Both the position numbers and the translations under genes were made by a program. From positions 496,001 to 560,000 of the forward strand of contig NZ_PGFI01000011.1 of the NCBI RefSeq assembly GCF_002797755.1: a stretch of 64,000 bases of DNA, read 5' to 3'. The stretch comes from Brevirhabdus pacifica (GTDB lineage: Bacteria; Pseudomonadota; Alphaproteobacteria; Rhodobacterales; Rhodobacteraceae). Positions 19,770 to 27,295 of the stretch are shown here, piece after piece. The notes under the pieces were generated by a model. It did no database searches. It was not told the DNA's origin and saw only the letters and a list, made by a program, of their open reading frames with translations. Every line of letters starts with the position of its first letter. Position 1 is the stretch's first letter.

Positions 19770-20243
19770 TCAGCTCAGCAGGCGCGGATCGAAACTGCGC
19801 AGGAGGTGCTGCAACTCGGGCTCCAGCACCAGCGAGGCGGCCTTCTTGGGGCTGAACCACTTGCGCCGCCGTTCACCGGCCTCGGGGAAATCGTCGGCAA
19901 GCGACGTGACCTTCAGCGGGAAGACGGCCACGACGCAGGGCGCTTCCAGCCCGTCGTCCAGCAACTTGACGCTGGAATAGAGCCCGACGCAGATGTTCTT
20001 GAGCTTGCCGCTCACGCCGGCCTCTTCCCAGGCTTCCTGCTCGGCGGCGCCGGCGGGGGTCATTCCGTCCATCGGCCAGCCCTTGGGCAAGATCCATCGA
20101 CCGGTGCCCCGGCTGGTGACCAGAAGGATCTGGGTCTCGTCCTTGCGCTTGCGATAGCAGAGCGCCGCGAATTGCGTGCGCACATCGCGCTTGCTGGCCT
20201 TTCCGATCGAAAGGGGGGCCTGCGTCGTCTTGAGAAGGCTCAT
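19770..20243 (-). CDS. Nudix hydrolase
   Basis: 157 aa. The Nudix box spans about residues 55-77: GWPMDGMTPAGAAEQEAWEE then AGV. The catalytic EExG end is intact, while the first glutamate of the consensus is Met and the Arg of REUXEE is Gln, substitutions I associate with the diphosphoinositol-polyphosphate-hydrolase-like bacterial subgroup. WILPKGWPMDG matches that subgroup. AGGA lies four bases before ATG 20243. Substrate unknown. Confidence 0.93.
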   Translation of the reverse strand: MSLLKTTQAPLSIGKASKRDVRTQFAALCYRKRKDETQILLVTSRGTGRWILPKGWPMDGMTPAGAAEQEAWEEAGVSGKLKNICVGLYSSVKLLDDGLEAPCVVAVFPLKVTSLADDFPEAGERRRKWFSPKKAASLVLEPELQHLLRSFDPRLLS

Positions 20244-20570
20244 CGGGTCCTGGCGGACGACTGGTCCGCTGCTCTTTTTTGTTTCTTGTTATGTAATTTC
20301 GGGTAGCTCAACTGCCCTCATTATCTAGGAAAAGGGGACCGGGTGTCAAATCCGCCGGGTGTCGCGCACCCCTCTCGCAGGCGGTCTGTCGCCCGGGATC
20401 CACAGGGTGCGACGGCATGGAACGGGGACGCGGGGACGCCGCAGAGGCGGAAATAACCACACGTCATGCGTGGGCAGGCCCCGAAAATGCCCCGAAATCG
20501 TCATTCGGCTTCCGCTTTCGCGCCGATTGGCAAGCCTAGATGTTCAGCACCCATTAAGTGAGGAAGAATA
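20244..20570. other. Intergenic region upstream of two divergent genes
   Basis: 327 nt between the Nudix gene (minus) and the 153-aa gene (plus), so it must hold both promoters. An AT-rich patch at about 20271-20330 lies 30-90 nt before the Nudix start and is the likely promoter area. There is a direct repeat GGGTGTC at two places near 20341-20365. No open frame with coding character was found. Confidence 0.6.
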
Positions 20571-21032
20571 ATGGTATCGATTACAAGTAACCCGCTGCTG
20601 TCCTACCCGACAGCAAAGCAGACGAGCACTTCGGACAGCGCGCCGGCAGAAAGCCAGACCGCTACCGACGCACCCGTCAAAGAAACCTCCGCGAGCGGAT
20701 CGGGCACCAACGTGTCCGCCAGCACCGCGCAGGCACCGAGCACGAGCCAGGCCGGCAAGGCCACGGCAAGCGCCTCCGCCGACGACGCCCGGGCGCTCGT
20801 CGCCTCGGAAGAGGACGAGTCGCGATTTGCCCGAGAGGCCGCGATCGAAGCCCGCGACAGCGCGGTTCGCGGCATGCTGCTCAGCCAGATCTCCAAGGCC
20901 GCCGATGGCGGCAGCGGCGCGCTGACCCCGCTGGCACAGTCGCCGGCCGGCGACCGTGTTGCCACGCTTTACGGGCAGGGCCAGTCCGAGCAATCGACCG
21001 CCCGCCCCCGCGCCCTCGACATGAGCGCCTGA
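20571..21032 (+). CDS. Orphan low-complexity protein, function unknown
   Basis: 153 aa, not recognised. The start is secure: ATG 20571 follows GTGAGGAAGAATA. The N-terminal two-fifths are Ser/Thr/Ala-rich (TSTSDSAPAESQTATDAPVK and similar), probably disordered. A charged, likely helical middle (EEDESRFAREAAIEARDSAV) follows, then a short tail ending RALDMSA. No signal peptide, membrane helix or cysteine. A strong ribosome-binding site, high-GC codon use like the neighbours, and a clear terminator right behind it argue for a real, independently transcribed gene. A possible relation to flagellar or secreted structural proteins cannot be tested here. Confidence 0.75.
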   Translation: MVSITSNPLLSYPTAKQTSTSDSAPAESQTATDAPVKETSASGSGTNVSASTAQAPSTSQAGKATASASADDARALVASEEDESRFAREAAIEARDSAVRGMLLSQISKAADGGSGALTPLAQSPAGDRVATLYGQGQSEQSTARPRALDMSA

Positions 21033-21074
21033 GCGAACATCGCCACGCCCCCCCCCCCGTCGGGGGGGTCATGC

Positions 21075-21096
21075 GGGCCGCCCCTTTGGGCGGCCC
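21075..21096. terminator. Hairpin after the orphan gene
   Basis: GGGCCGCCC / GGGCGGCCC with loop CTTT, followed by TTATCGTTT. It sits 43 nt after the stop at 21032 and 27 nt before the end of the convergent zinc dehydrogenase gene, so it may serve both. A C-tract/G-tract inverted repeat just upstream (about 21047-21067) could form a second stem. Confidence 0.75.
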
Positions 21097-21122
21097 TTAT
21101 CGTTTCTGAAAGGGGTGGCGGG

Positions 21123-22127
21123 TCAGGCCCAGGGATCCAGCACGATCTTGGGGGCGGCCACCGCGCCCGCCCGCAGATCCGCGAAGGCCTCGGCGCCCTT
21201 CTCCAGCGGGCGCGTCTCGAACCACTCAAGCGGGCCCAGCCGGCCGTCGAATAACGCTTGGGCCGTATCGCGGAAATCCTGGGCCGTATAGGTGTAGCTG
21301 CCGATGAAGGTGACCTCCTGCAGGGTCATGCGACGGACATCCAGCCCGCCCAGATCCTCGGCAAGGCCCACGTGCACGATCACCCCGCCCGGAAGCACGC
21401 TGGCAGAGGCCGCGGCGCGTGTGGCGGCCAGACCGACCGCGTCCACCACCAGGGGCGCCGCGACCTGGCTCTCGCTGACCCGCTGGGCGCAGCGATCGGC
21501 CAGGAAATGCCGCCGTGCCGGATGGGGTTCGTGGATGGTGATGTCGCGCAGGCCCATCGCCGCCAGCGCCAGCGCCGAGGCCAGCCCGATCGCCCCGCCG
21601 CCGATGACCAATGCGCGGTCCGGCACCGGATCGCCATGCGGGGACAGGACCGCCAGCCCGATCCGCGCCGCGTGCCAGCCCACAGCCAGCGGCTCGGCCA
21701 GGGCCGCGCGTGCCAGGGGGATACCCTCGGGCACGGGCACCAGGTTGGCGGGGGGCATGGCGAGGTACTGCGCGAAGGCCCCTTCGCGCGGGGGCATCGA
21801 GATGATCTGCCGGTCGGGGCAGATGTTTTCCCGCCCCGCGACGCAGGCCGGGCAGGTCCCACAGGTGACAAGCGGGTTGATGGTGACCGCCGTTCCCGCT
21901 GACGGGGCGCCCGGGACATCGGCCCCCGCCTCGACGGTGCCGGCGGCTTCGTGCCCCAGGATCAGCGGCGCGGGCCGGCGTGCGTCGTGGCCCAGATAGG
22001 CATGCATGTCCGAGCCGCAGATGCCCACCGCGCCCACGCGGATCAGCACCTCACCCGCGCCGGGCAGGGGCCGGGGCACCTCTCGCAGCGCAAGATTGCA
22101 TTCGCCCTCGTAGACCAGTGCTTTCAT
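21123..22127 (-). CDS. Zinc-dependent medium-chain dehydrogenase (polyol/sulfo-polyol type)
   Basis: 334 aa. Catalytic zinc segment ICGSDMHAYLGHD and GHEAAGTVEAG; structural-zinc cysteines in CGTCPACVAGRENIC; NAD-binding IGGGAIGLASALALAAMG. The family includes sorbitol, threonine, idonate and galactitol-phosphate dehydrogenases. It is the last gene of a four-gene oxidoreductase operon and overlaps the SDR gene by 4 nt. In hps-type clusters a zinc dehydrogenase (HpsP) and an SDR (HpsO) are proposed to interconvert dihydroxypropanesulfonate enantiomers; assigning this gene that role is inference. Confidence 0.9.
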   Translation of the reverse strand: MKALVYEGECNLALREVPRPLPGAGEVLIRVGAVGICGSDMHAYLGHDARRPAPLILGHEAAGTVEAGADVPGAPSAGTAVTINPLVTCGTCPACVAGRENICPDRQIISMPPREGAFAQYLAMPPANLVPVPEGIPLARAALAEPLAVGWHAARIGLAVLSPHGDPVPDRALVIGGGAIGLASALALAAMGLRDITIHEPHPARRHFLADRCAQRVSESQVAAPLVVDAVGLAATRAAASASVLPGGVIVHVGLAEDLGGLDVRRMTLQEVTFIGSYTYTAQDFRDTAQALFDGRLGPLEWFETRPLEKGAEAFADLRAGAVAAPKIVLDPWA

Positions 22128-22894
22128 TTTGCCGAGAACCCCCCGTCCACCATCAGGACCTGACCGGTGACGTAATCCGACGCCGGAGAACAGAGAAACA
22201 GAAGCGGCCCGTCCATGTCCTCGGGTTGGCCGTTGCGCCCGATGCAGGTCTGCGCCGCATTGCGCGCGGCGCGGTCGGGGGCATCGAAGACCGCGCGGGT
22301 CAGCTCGGTCGGGAAAAAGCCGGGGCCGAGGGCGTTGGCGGTGATCCCGTGGGGCGACCATGCCTCGGCCATGGCGCGGGTCAGCTGGCCGATCCCGCCC
22401 TTGCTGGCGCCATAGGCGATGCCGCCCGGAAAGGCCCGGGTGGTCTGAAGCGAGGCAAAGGTGACGATCCGTCCCCAGCCGCGCGCCCGCATTGCCGGCA
22501 CCAGGGCCTGACTGAGAAAGAAGGGCGTCGAAAGATTGAGCGCAAGGGTCCTGTCCCAGGCGTCCGGCGTGACTTCGTCGGCGGTCTGGCGGGTGTTGAT
22601 GCCCGCCGCATGGACCACGATGCCGGGCGGCCCGAAGGGGGCCGCGATGTCATCGGCCAGCGTCGCCATGCGCCCGGTCGTGATCCCGTCGGCCAAATCG
22701 ACCGGCAGGCAGGCCGCACCCGCCCCGATCTCGTCGCGCAGCGCCTCCAGGGGGGCCTGCCGCCGCGCGACCGCCACCACCCGTGCCCCGGCGGCGGCCA
22801 GGCAAAGCGCCGCGCGCCGCCCCAACCCCGAGCTTGCGCCCGTGACGCAGGCCACGCGCCCCGTCAGGTCGAAAAGTTCGCGCGGATCATTCAT
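22124..22894 (-). CDS. Short-chain dehydrogenase/reductase
   Basis: 256 aa classical SDR. Nucleotide motif TGASSGLGRR (about 19-28), VVHAAGIN in place of NNAG, an active-site serine in TFASLQTT, and YGASK carrying Tyr and Lys. The C-terminus SDYVTGQVLMVDGGFSAK is typical. It overlaps both neighbours (8 nt with the HisD-like gene, 4 nt with the zinc dehydrogenase), so it is translated as part of one unit. Possible HpsO counterpart; substrate unproven. Confidence 0.92.
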   Translation of the reverse strand: MNDPRELFDLTGRVACVTGASSGLGRRAALCLAAAGARVVAVARRQAPLEALRDEIGAGAACLPVDLADGITTGRMATLADDIAAPFGPPGIVVHAAGINTRQTADEVTPDAWDRTLALNLSTPFFLSQALVPAMRARGWGRIVTFASLQTTRAFPGGIAYGASKGGIGQLTRAMAEAWSPHGITANALGPGFFPTELTRAVFDAPDRAARNAAQTCIGRNGQPEDMDGPLLFLCSPASDYVTGQVLMVDGGFSAK

Positions 22895-24194
22895 CGCAGG
22901 ACAGGTCGAAATTGCGGCCGGGGAAATACTTGGCCAGACGGATGTCGGCGGCGCGGGCGTGCCCTTCCATCCCTTCCAGCCGTGAGATGCGGGCGCTCGC
23001 CTCCGCCACGGCGCGAGAGGCCTCCCGGCTGGCGCGCTGCCAGGTGACGACCTTCATGAACTTGTGCACCGAAAGCCCGCCGGTATAGCGCGCCGCCCCC
23101 GAGGTCGGCAGCACGTGGTTCGGCCCCGAGGCCTTGTCGCCATAGGTGACGGTCGTCTCCTCGCCCAGGAAAAGGGAGCCGTAGCAGCGCAGCCGCCCCA
23201 GCCACCAGTCGGGATCGGCGGCCTGCACGGTCAGGTGCTCGGGCGCGTATTCGTCGGAACAGGCGGCCATCTCCTCGCGGGTGTCGCACAGCACCACCTC
23301 GGCATAGTCGCGCCAGGCCGCGGCGGCGTTGTCGCGGTTGGGCTGGGGCAGGTCCTCGATCAGTTCGGGAACGCGGGCGATGACCCGTTCGGCCAGGGCG
23401 CGGTCGTCGGTGACAAGCCAGACGGGGGAGTTGTAACCATGCTCGGCCTGGCTGACGAGGTCGGTGGCCACTACCTCGGCATCGGCGCCGGTGTCTGCCA
23501 GCACCAGGCTGTCCGTGGGTCCCGCGATCATGTCGATCCCGACCCGCCCGAAAAGGATCCGCTTGGCCTCGGCCACGAACTGGTTGCCGGGGCCGGCCAG
23601 TATGTGGGCCGGCGGCAGGCCGAAGAGGCCGAAGGTCATCGCCGCCACCCCCTGCACCCCGCCCATGGCCAGGATGCGATCGGCCCCGCAAAGCTGGGCG
23701 GCATAGACGATGGCGGGGGCAATGCCCTGGCCGGGCCGGGGAGGCGAGCAGGCGGTCACATGGCTGCACCCGGCCACCCGGGCGGTGGTCACGGTCATGA
23801 TGGCGCTGGCCACGTGGCTGTAACGCCCGCCCGGCACGTAGCAGCCGGCGGTCGCGACCGGGATCACCTTCTGCCCGGTGACATAACCGGGCGAAAGCTC
23901 GATCTCGGCCTCGGTCAGGGTGGATTTCTGCAACTCGGCAAAGCGGCGCACGTTGTCATGGGCTAGGTCAATGTCGCGTCGAAGCTTCGCGGGGACCTGG
24001 GCGCAGGCGGCCTCGATCTCCTGCTCGGACATCAGGACGCTGCCTTCGTAGCGGTCGAAGCGGCGGGCGTATTCCAGCGCCTTGGCGTCGCCCCCGGCCT
24101 CGATCTCCTCGAGGATGGTCCTGACCGTCGCGTGGGTTTCCGAGGCGTCCGACGCGGCGCTGAGCGGGGCCTTCTTGAGATATTGGCGGGGCAT
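22887..24194 (-). CDS. HisD-family dehydrogenase, HpsN-like (sulfopropanediol 3-dehydrogenase candidate)
   Basis: 435 aa histidinol-dehydrogenase fold. Zinc and catalytic residues of HisD are kept: SQAEHGYNS (Gln, His), YAPEHLTVQ (Glu-His), TYGDKASGPNHVLPT (Asp) and a C-terminal EGHARAADIR (His). The context is catabolic, not histidine biosynthesis, and the N-terminus YLKKAPLSAASDASETHATV differs from true HisD. HpsN enzymes, NAD-dependent four-electron dehydrogenases that turn (R)-2,3-dihydroxypropane-1-sulfonate into (R)-sulfolactate, belong to this family and occur with an SDR and a zinc dehydrogenase, as here. I infer HpsN-like; other diols remain possible. Confidence 0.85.
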   Translation of the reverse strand: MPRQYLKKAPLSAASDASETHATVRTILEEIEAGGDAKALEYARRFDRYEGSVLMSEQEIEAACAQVPAKLRRDIDLAHDNVRRFAELQKSTLTEAEIELSPGYVTGQKVIPVATAGCYVPGGRYSHVASAIMTVTTARVAGCSHVTACSPPRPGQGIAPAIVYAAQLCGADRILAMGGVQGVAAMTFGLFGLPPAHILAGPGNQFVAEAKRILFGRVGIDMIAGPTDSLVLADTGADAEVVATDLVSQAEHGYNSPVWLVTDDRALAERVIARVPELIEDLPQPNRDNAAAAWRDYAEVVLCDTREEMAACSDEYAPEHLTVQAADPDWWLGRLRCYGSLFLGEETTVTYGDKASGPNHVLPTSGAARYTGGLSVHKFMKVVTWQRASREASRAVAEASARISRLEGMEGHARAADIRLAKYFPGRNFDLSCDE

Positions 24195-24235
24195 CGGGCG
24201 ATCCTTCCGTTGGGGGCGAGCAGAGCAGGGGGTGT

Positions 24236-25840
24236 TCAGGGGGCGGCGGCATCCTCGCGGATCAGGTCGGCGGCCTTCTCGCCGATCATGATGGCCGGGG
24301 CGTTGGTGTTGCCGCTGACGATGCGCGGCATGATCGAGGCATCGGCGACGCGCAGGTTGCCCACCCCCCGGACCCGCAGGCGCGGATCGACCACGGCCAT
24401 GTCATTGACCCCCATCCGGCAGGTGCCGGTGGGATGGTAGATCGTCACCGCCGTGCGCCGGGTCCAGTCGAGCAGCCCGTCATAATCCTCGTCGTGCAGA
24501 TCCTCGCCCGGCGCATGTTCGCCCAGCACCACGCCTTTCAGCGGCTCGGTCCGGGCGATGCGGCGGGCGATGCGGATGCCTTCGACAAGGGTGCGCCGGT
24601 CGGTTTCGGTCGCCAGGTAGTTGGGATGGATCTCGGGGTGATCCTCGATCCGGGCCGAGCGCAGGGCAAGATGCCCCGCGCTTTCGGGACGAAGCTGGAG
24701 GACCGAGGCCGTGAAGGCCGAGAAAGGGTGCGGCCCCTCGGCGGGGCTGTCGGCGCTGAACGGCTGAATGTGGAACTGTATGTCGGGGGTGTCGAGATGG
24801 GGCGCAGTCTTGAGAAACCCGGTGCCGAGGCTGGCCGCCATCGTCATCGGCCCCCGCCCGGTCAGCAGGTATTGCACGGCGATCATCGCCTGCTTGAACA
24901 GGTTGTCGGTCTCAATGTTGATCGTGGGCAGGCTGGTACGGAAGACCGGCCGGGCCTGAAGATGATCCTGAAGGTTCCGCCCCACCCCTTTCAGGGCAGC
25001 GCGCACCGCGATGCCATGCCGGCCAAGCTCGCAGGGGTCGCCGATCCCCGACAGCATCAGGATCTGCGGGGAGCCGATGGCACCCGCGCTCAGCACCACC
25101 TCGCGCCGGGCGCGGATGTCGCGCGCGGCCCCCTTGAGGCGGCAGCGCACGCCGACGGCACGCCCGTCCTCGATCAGCACCCTCTCGGTCTGGATCCCCG
25201 TCAGCACCGTGAGGTTGCTCCGGTTGCGGGCCGGCCGCAGATAGGCCGCGGCAGAAGAGCAGCGCCGCCCGCCCCGCATGGTCAACTGGAAAAGCCCCAC
25301 GCCTTCCTGGTCGGCGCCGTTGTAATCGGGGTTGCGGCGATAGCCCGCGTTTCCGGCCGCCTCGATCCAGCGGTCCACCACTTCGCGGCGCAGGCGCGAG
25401 TTCTGCACCGAAAGGGGGCCATTGGTGCCACGCAGGCCCGTGTCGTCCTCCCCCTCCCAGGTTTCCGAGCGGCGGAAAAGCGGCAGCACGTCGGCCCAGG
25501 ACCAGCCAGTGCAGCCCGCCTGCGCCCAGCCGTCGTAATCCTGGGGCTGGCCGCGCACGTAAAGCAGCCCGTTGATCGAGCTTGATCCCCCCAGCACCCG
25601 TCCCCGGGGCCAGGGGATCGCGCGTCCGGCGATGCCGGGATCGGGCTGGGTCCGGTAGCACCAGTCGGTTCCGGGGCTGCCCATGGTGCGGAAATAGCCC
25701 ACGGGCACGTGGATCCACGGGTTGAGGTCGCGCGGCCCCGCTTCCAGCAACGCAACGGAGGTGCGGCCATCCTCCGACAGCCGGTTGGCCAGGGCACATC
25801 CCGCGGATCCCGCGCCTACGATGACGTAATCGAACTCCAT
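24236..25840 (-). CDS. GMC family FAD oxidoreductase (choline/alcohol dehydrogenase-like)
   Basis: 534 aa. FAD-binding N-terminus FDYVIVGAGSAGCALANRLS, second GMC signature in PRGRVLGGSSSINGLLYVRG, and the C-terminal active-site region AVTIYHPTGTCRMG. Oxidises an alcohol group to aldehyde or acid; the substrate is not visible. It is first in the operon that continues with the HisD-like, SDR and zinc dehydrogenase genes (41 nt gap to the next) and is divergent from the IclR regulator, which probably controls it. Confidence 0.93.
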   Translation of the reverse strand: MEFDYVIVGAGSAGCALANRLSEDGRTSVALLEAGPRDLNPWIHVPVGYFRTMGSPGTDWCYRTQPDPGIAGRAIPWPRGRVLGGSSSINGLLYVRGQPQDYDGWAQAGCTGWSWADVLPLFRRSETWEGEDDTGLRGTNGPLSVQNSRLRREVVDRWIEAAGNAGYRRNPDYNGADQEGVGLFQLTMRGGRRCSSAAAYLRPARNRSNLTVLTGIQTERVLIEDGRAVGVRCRLKGAARDIRARREVVLSAGAIGSPQILMLSGIGDPCELGRHGIAVRAALKGVGRNLQDHLQARPVFRTSLPTINIETDNLFKQAMIAVQYLLTGRGPMTMAASLGTGFLKTAPHLDTPDIQFHIQPFSADSPAEGPHPFSAFTASVLQLRPESAGHLALRSARIEDHPEIHPNYLATETDRRTLVEGIRIARRIARTEPLKGVVLGEHAPGEDLHDEDYDGLLDWTRRTAVTIYHPTGTCRMGVNDMAVVDPRLRVRGVGNLRVADASIMPRIVSGNTNAPAIMIGEKAADLIREDAAAP

Positions 25841-25871
25841 CTTTCCTCAAATATCAAAAAATGGGACTTTT

Positions 25872-25902
25872 GGTATCGTTTTGCCGTGAAATGGACGCTA
25901 CC
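25872..25902. promoter_or_regulatory. Possible operator in the GMC/IclR divergent promoter
   Basis: Imperfect inverted repeat GGTATCG ... CGCTACC (6 of 7 pairs) with a 17 nt spacer, in the unusually AT-rich 84 nt between the divergent GMC and IclR starts. IclR proteins bind such sites as dimers. This is a guess from position and symmetry. Confidence 0.3.
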
Positions 25903-25924
25903 GTGATTCGCAGGAAAAGCGATC

Positions 25925-26713
25925 ATGAAATTTCCGGGGCCCCGAATGTCAGACGACACCCGCATTCCCACCAACCTGCGCACCCTCCTGATCCTCGAGG
26001 TCCTGGGCCGCAGCGACCGCGCCATGACCGCGACCGAGATCAACCGCTCCCTCGGCCTGCCCAAGCAGACTGTCCACCGTCTTTGCGCCACGCTGGAGGA
26101 GAACGGGTTCCTCTCCCGGGCGGGCGACGGCAAACGCTACCAGGTGGCCCGTCGTTTGCGCGAAATGGGGGCGGGGCTTCTGCACAACGCCCGCGACCAC
26201 ATCATGCGCCACCAGATCCTGCGCGAGTTGGCTGATGAACTGGGAGAGACGGTGAACTACGTCGTGCCCGGCGACCGGGGGATGAGCTATCTCGACCGGG
26301 TCGAGACCGATTGGGCTTTCCGCATCCAGCTGCCCGTCGGGACCGGCGTGCCCTTCCATTGCACCGCCAGCGGCAAGTGTTTCCTGGCCAGCCTCGGCCC
26401 TGCGGCGCGGCGGCGGCTGGTCGGCACGCTGGACCTGTCCCCACGCACCGCCGCGACCCACACCGCCCCCGATACCCTGCTGGCCGAGCTGGAGCAGATC
26501 GCCCGCGACCGCTACGCCGTCGACCGCGAGGAGTTCCTGGACGGCATGGTCGCCCTGGCCGTCCCCGTCACCGATCCCCAGGGACGCTTCGTCGCCGCCC
26601 TGGCCTTCCACGGCCCGACCCAGCGCATCGCCATCCCCCAGGCGGTCGCCCGCAAGGACCTGCTGCACGCCGCCGCCCGACGCCTGAGCACGGCGCTGTT
26701 TCCGGGGGATTAG
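25925..26713 (+). CDS. IclR family transcriptional regulator
   Basis: 262 aa. Winged helix-turn-helix at about residues 12-80 (TATEINRSLGLPKQTVHRLC) and an IclR effector domain with VPFHCTASGKCFLA and DREEFLDGMVALAVPV. ATG 25925 has GGAAA at good distance; ATG 25946 (MSDDTR) is an alternative. It diverges from the four-gene oxidoreductase operon and is the likely local regulator, responding to a small-molecule substrate or intermediate. It is the last core-like gene before the defence island. Confidence 0.93.
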   Translation: MKFPGPRMSDDTRIPTNLRTLLILEVLGRSDRAMTATEINRSLGLPKQTVHRLCATLEENGFLSRAGDGKRYQVARRLREMGAGLLHNARDHIMRHQILRELADELGETVNYVVPGDRGMSYLDRVETDWAFRIQLPVGTGVPFHCTASGKCFLASLGPAARRRLVGTLDLSPRTAATHTAPDTLLAELEQIARDRYAVDREEFLDGMVALAVPVTDPQGRFVAALAFHGPTQRIAIPQAVARKDLLHAAARRLSTALFPGD

Positions 26714-26716
26714 CAG

Positions 26717-26935
26717 CTATCCGAAGCGAGCCTCGAAACTTGTTGGAGTAAGTGTAACGTGCTGACTCAACGGCGGGCGCAGTTCGAACGCTCGGGGGCC
26801 GCGCGCATTGTTGTAAATCCTGAACAGGTGCCAGATGTCACGATTTTGCAGCGAGCCACCACGCGACGCCGTGGTCCAGACTTCTGATGGTTTGATTGGT
26901 AGCGTTGCCGGGGAGCCAAGTCTCTCCGGCGCCCT
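26717..26935 (-). pseudogene. Possible C-terminal gene remnant
   Basis: 72 open codons on the minus strand ending at a TAG (26717-26719), bounded upstream by an in-frame TGA and lacking an ATG. The translation includes SEVWTTASRGGSLQNRDIWH and LFRIYNNARGPRAFELRPPL, protein-like but not recognised. It may be the tail of a gene cut by the insertion, or chance. Confidence 0.25.
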
Positions 26936-26996
26936 TCAACACGCAACTGAAATTCATCTGCTTCCTCTCAATCGAATTCTCATTGCGATCGTTGCA

Positions 26997-27260
26997 CTAT
27001 CTGATCTTCGATAGGAGCGCGCGTCTGTTCTGGAATTTATTTGAGGCGGTTCCGGCAACATCCATATGGAACACGGCGAAGAGGTCGGCCACGATCAGAT
27101 CTTTTCCTTCGTCAGTCCTACCCCAATTTCAAGAGTGAAGCGCTGGGACGCGACGCTGCCGTAGCTTGCGAACTGAAACATCATTCCCTTCGATAAATGC
27201 TTCAAATCGATGCCATTGTGTGCTTGCATCGGTTTCGAACAGGGTGGCAACGGCCATTGA
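26997..27260 (-). pseudogene. Possible interrupted coding remnant
   Basis: Minus-strand frame reading ATLFETDASTQWHRFEAFIE ... RQRRVPALHS, then one in-frame TGA at 27129-27131, then DEGKDLIVADLFAVFHMDVA and a stop at 26997-26999. The two halves share one frame, as expected of a gene with a nonsense mutation. No family is recognised and no start is clear. Confidence 0.22.
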
Positions 27261-27295
27261 AAGATTGTCGGAAGAGTTGAAATGTGTTCTGAAAA

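Larger units (their letters stand above)
26714..27295. other. Left edge of the defence island, no intact gene
   Basis: 582 nt with no convincing intact gene. Base composition falls from the GC-rich flank to a clearly more AT-rich character after about 26,900. Two reverse-strand open stretches look like gene debris and are listed separately. The promoter of the defence operon must lie in the right part, but no clear -35/-10 pair was found. No copy of the tRNA-Cys 3' end was seen here. Confidence 0.6.

Noticed and set aside
22887-24194. HisD-family gene as histidine biosynthesis hisD
   Set aside because: It sits in a catabolic operon with SDR, zinc and GMC dehydrogenases and an IclR regulator, far from hisC and without other his genes nearby; HpsN-like fits better.
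26714-27295. Second copy of the tRNA-Cys 3' end (attL/attR pair)
   Set aside because: Only isolated GTTCGAA-like matches were seen, no continuous repeat of the T-arm and acceptor stem.
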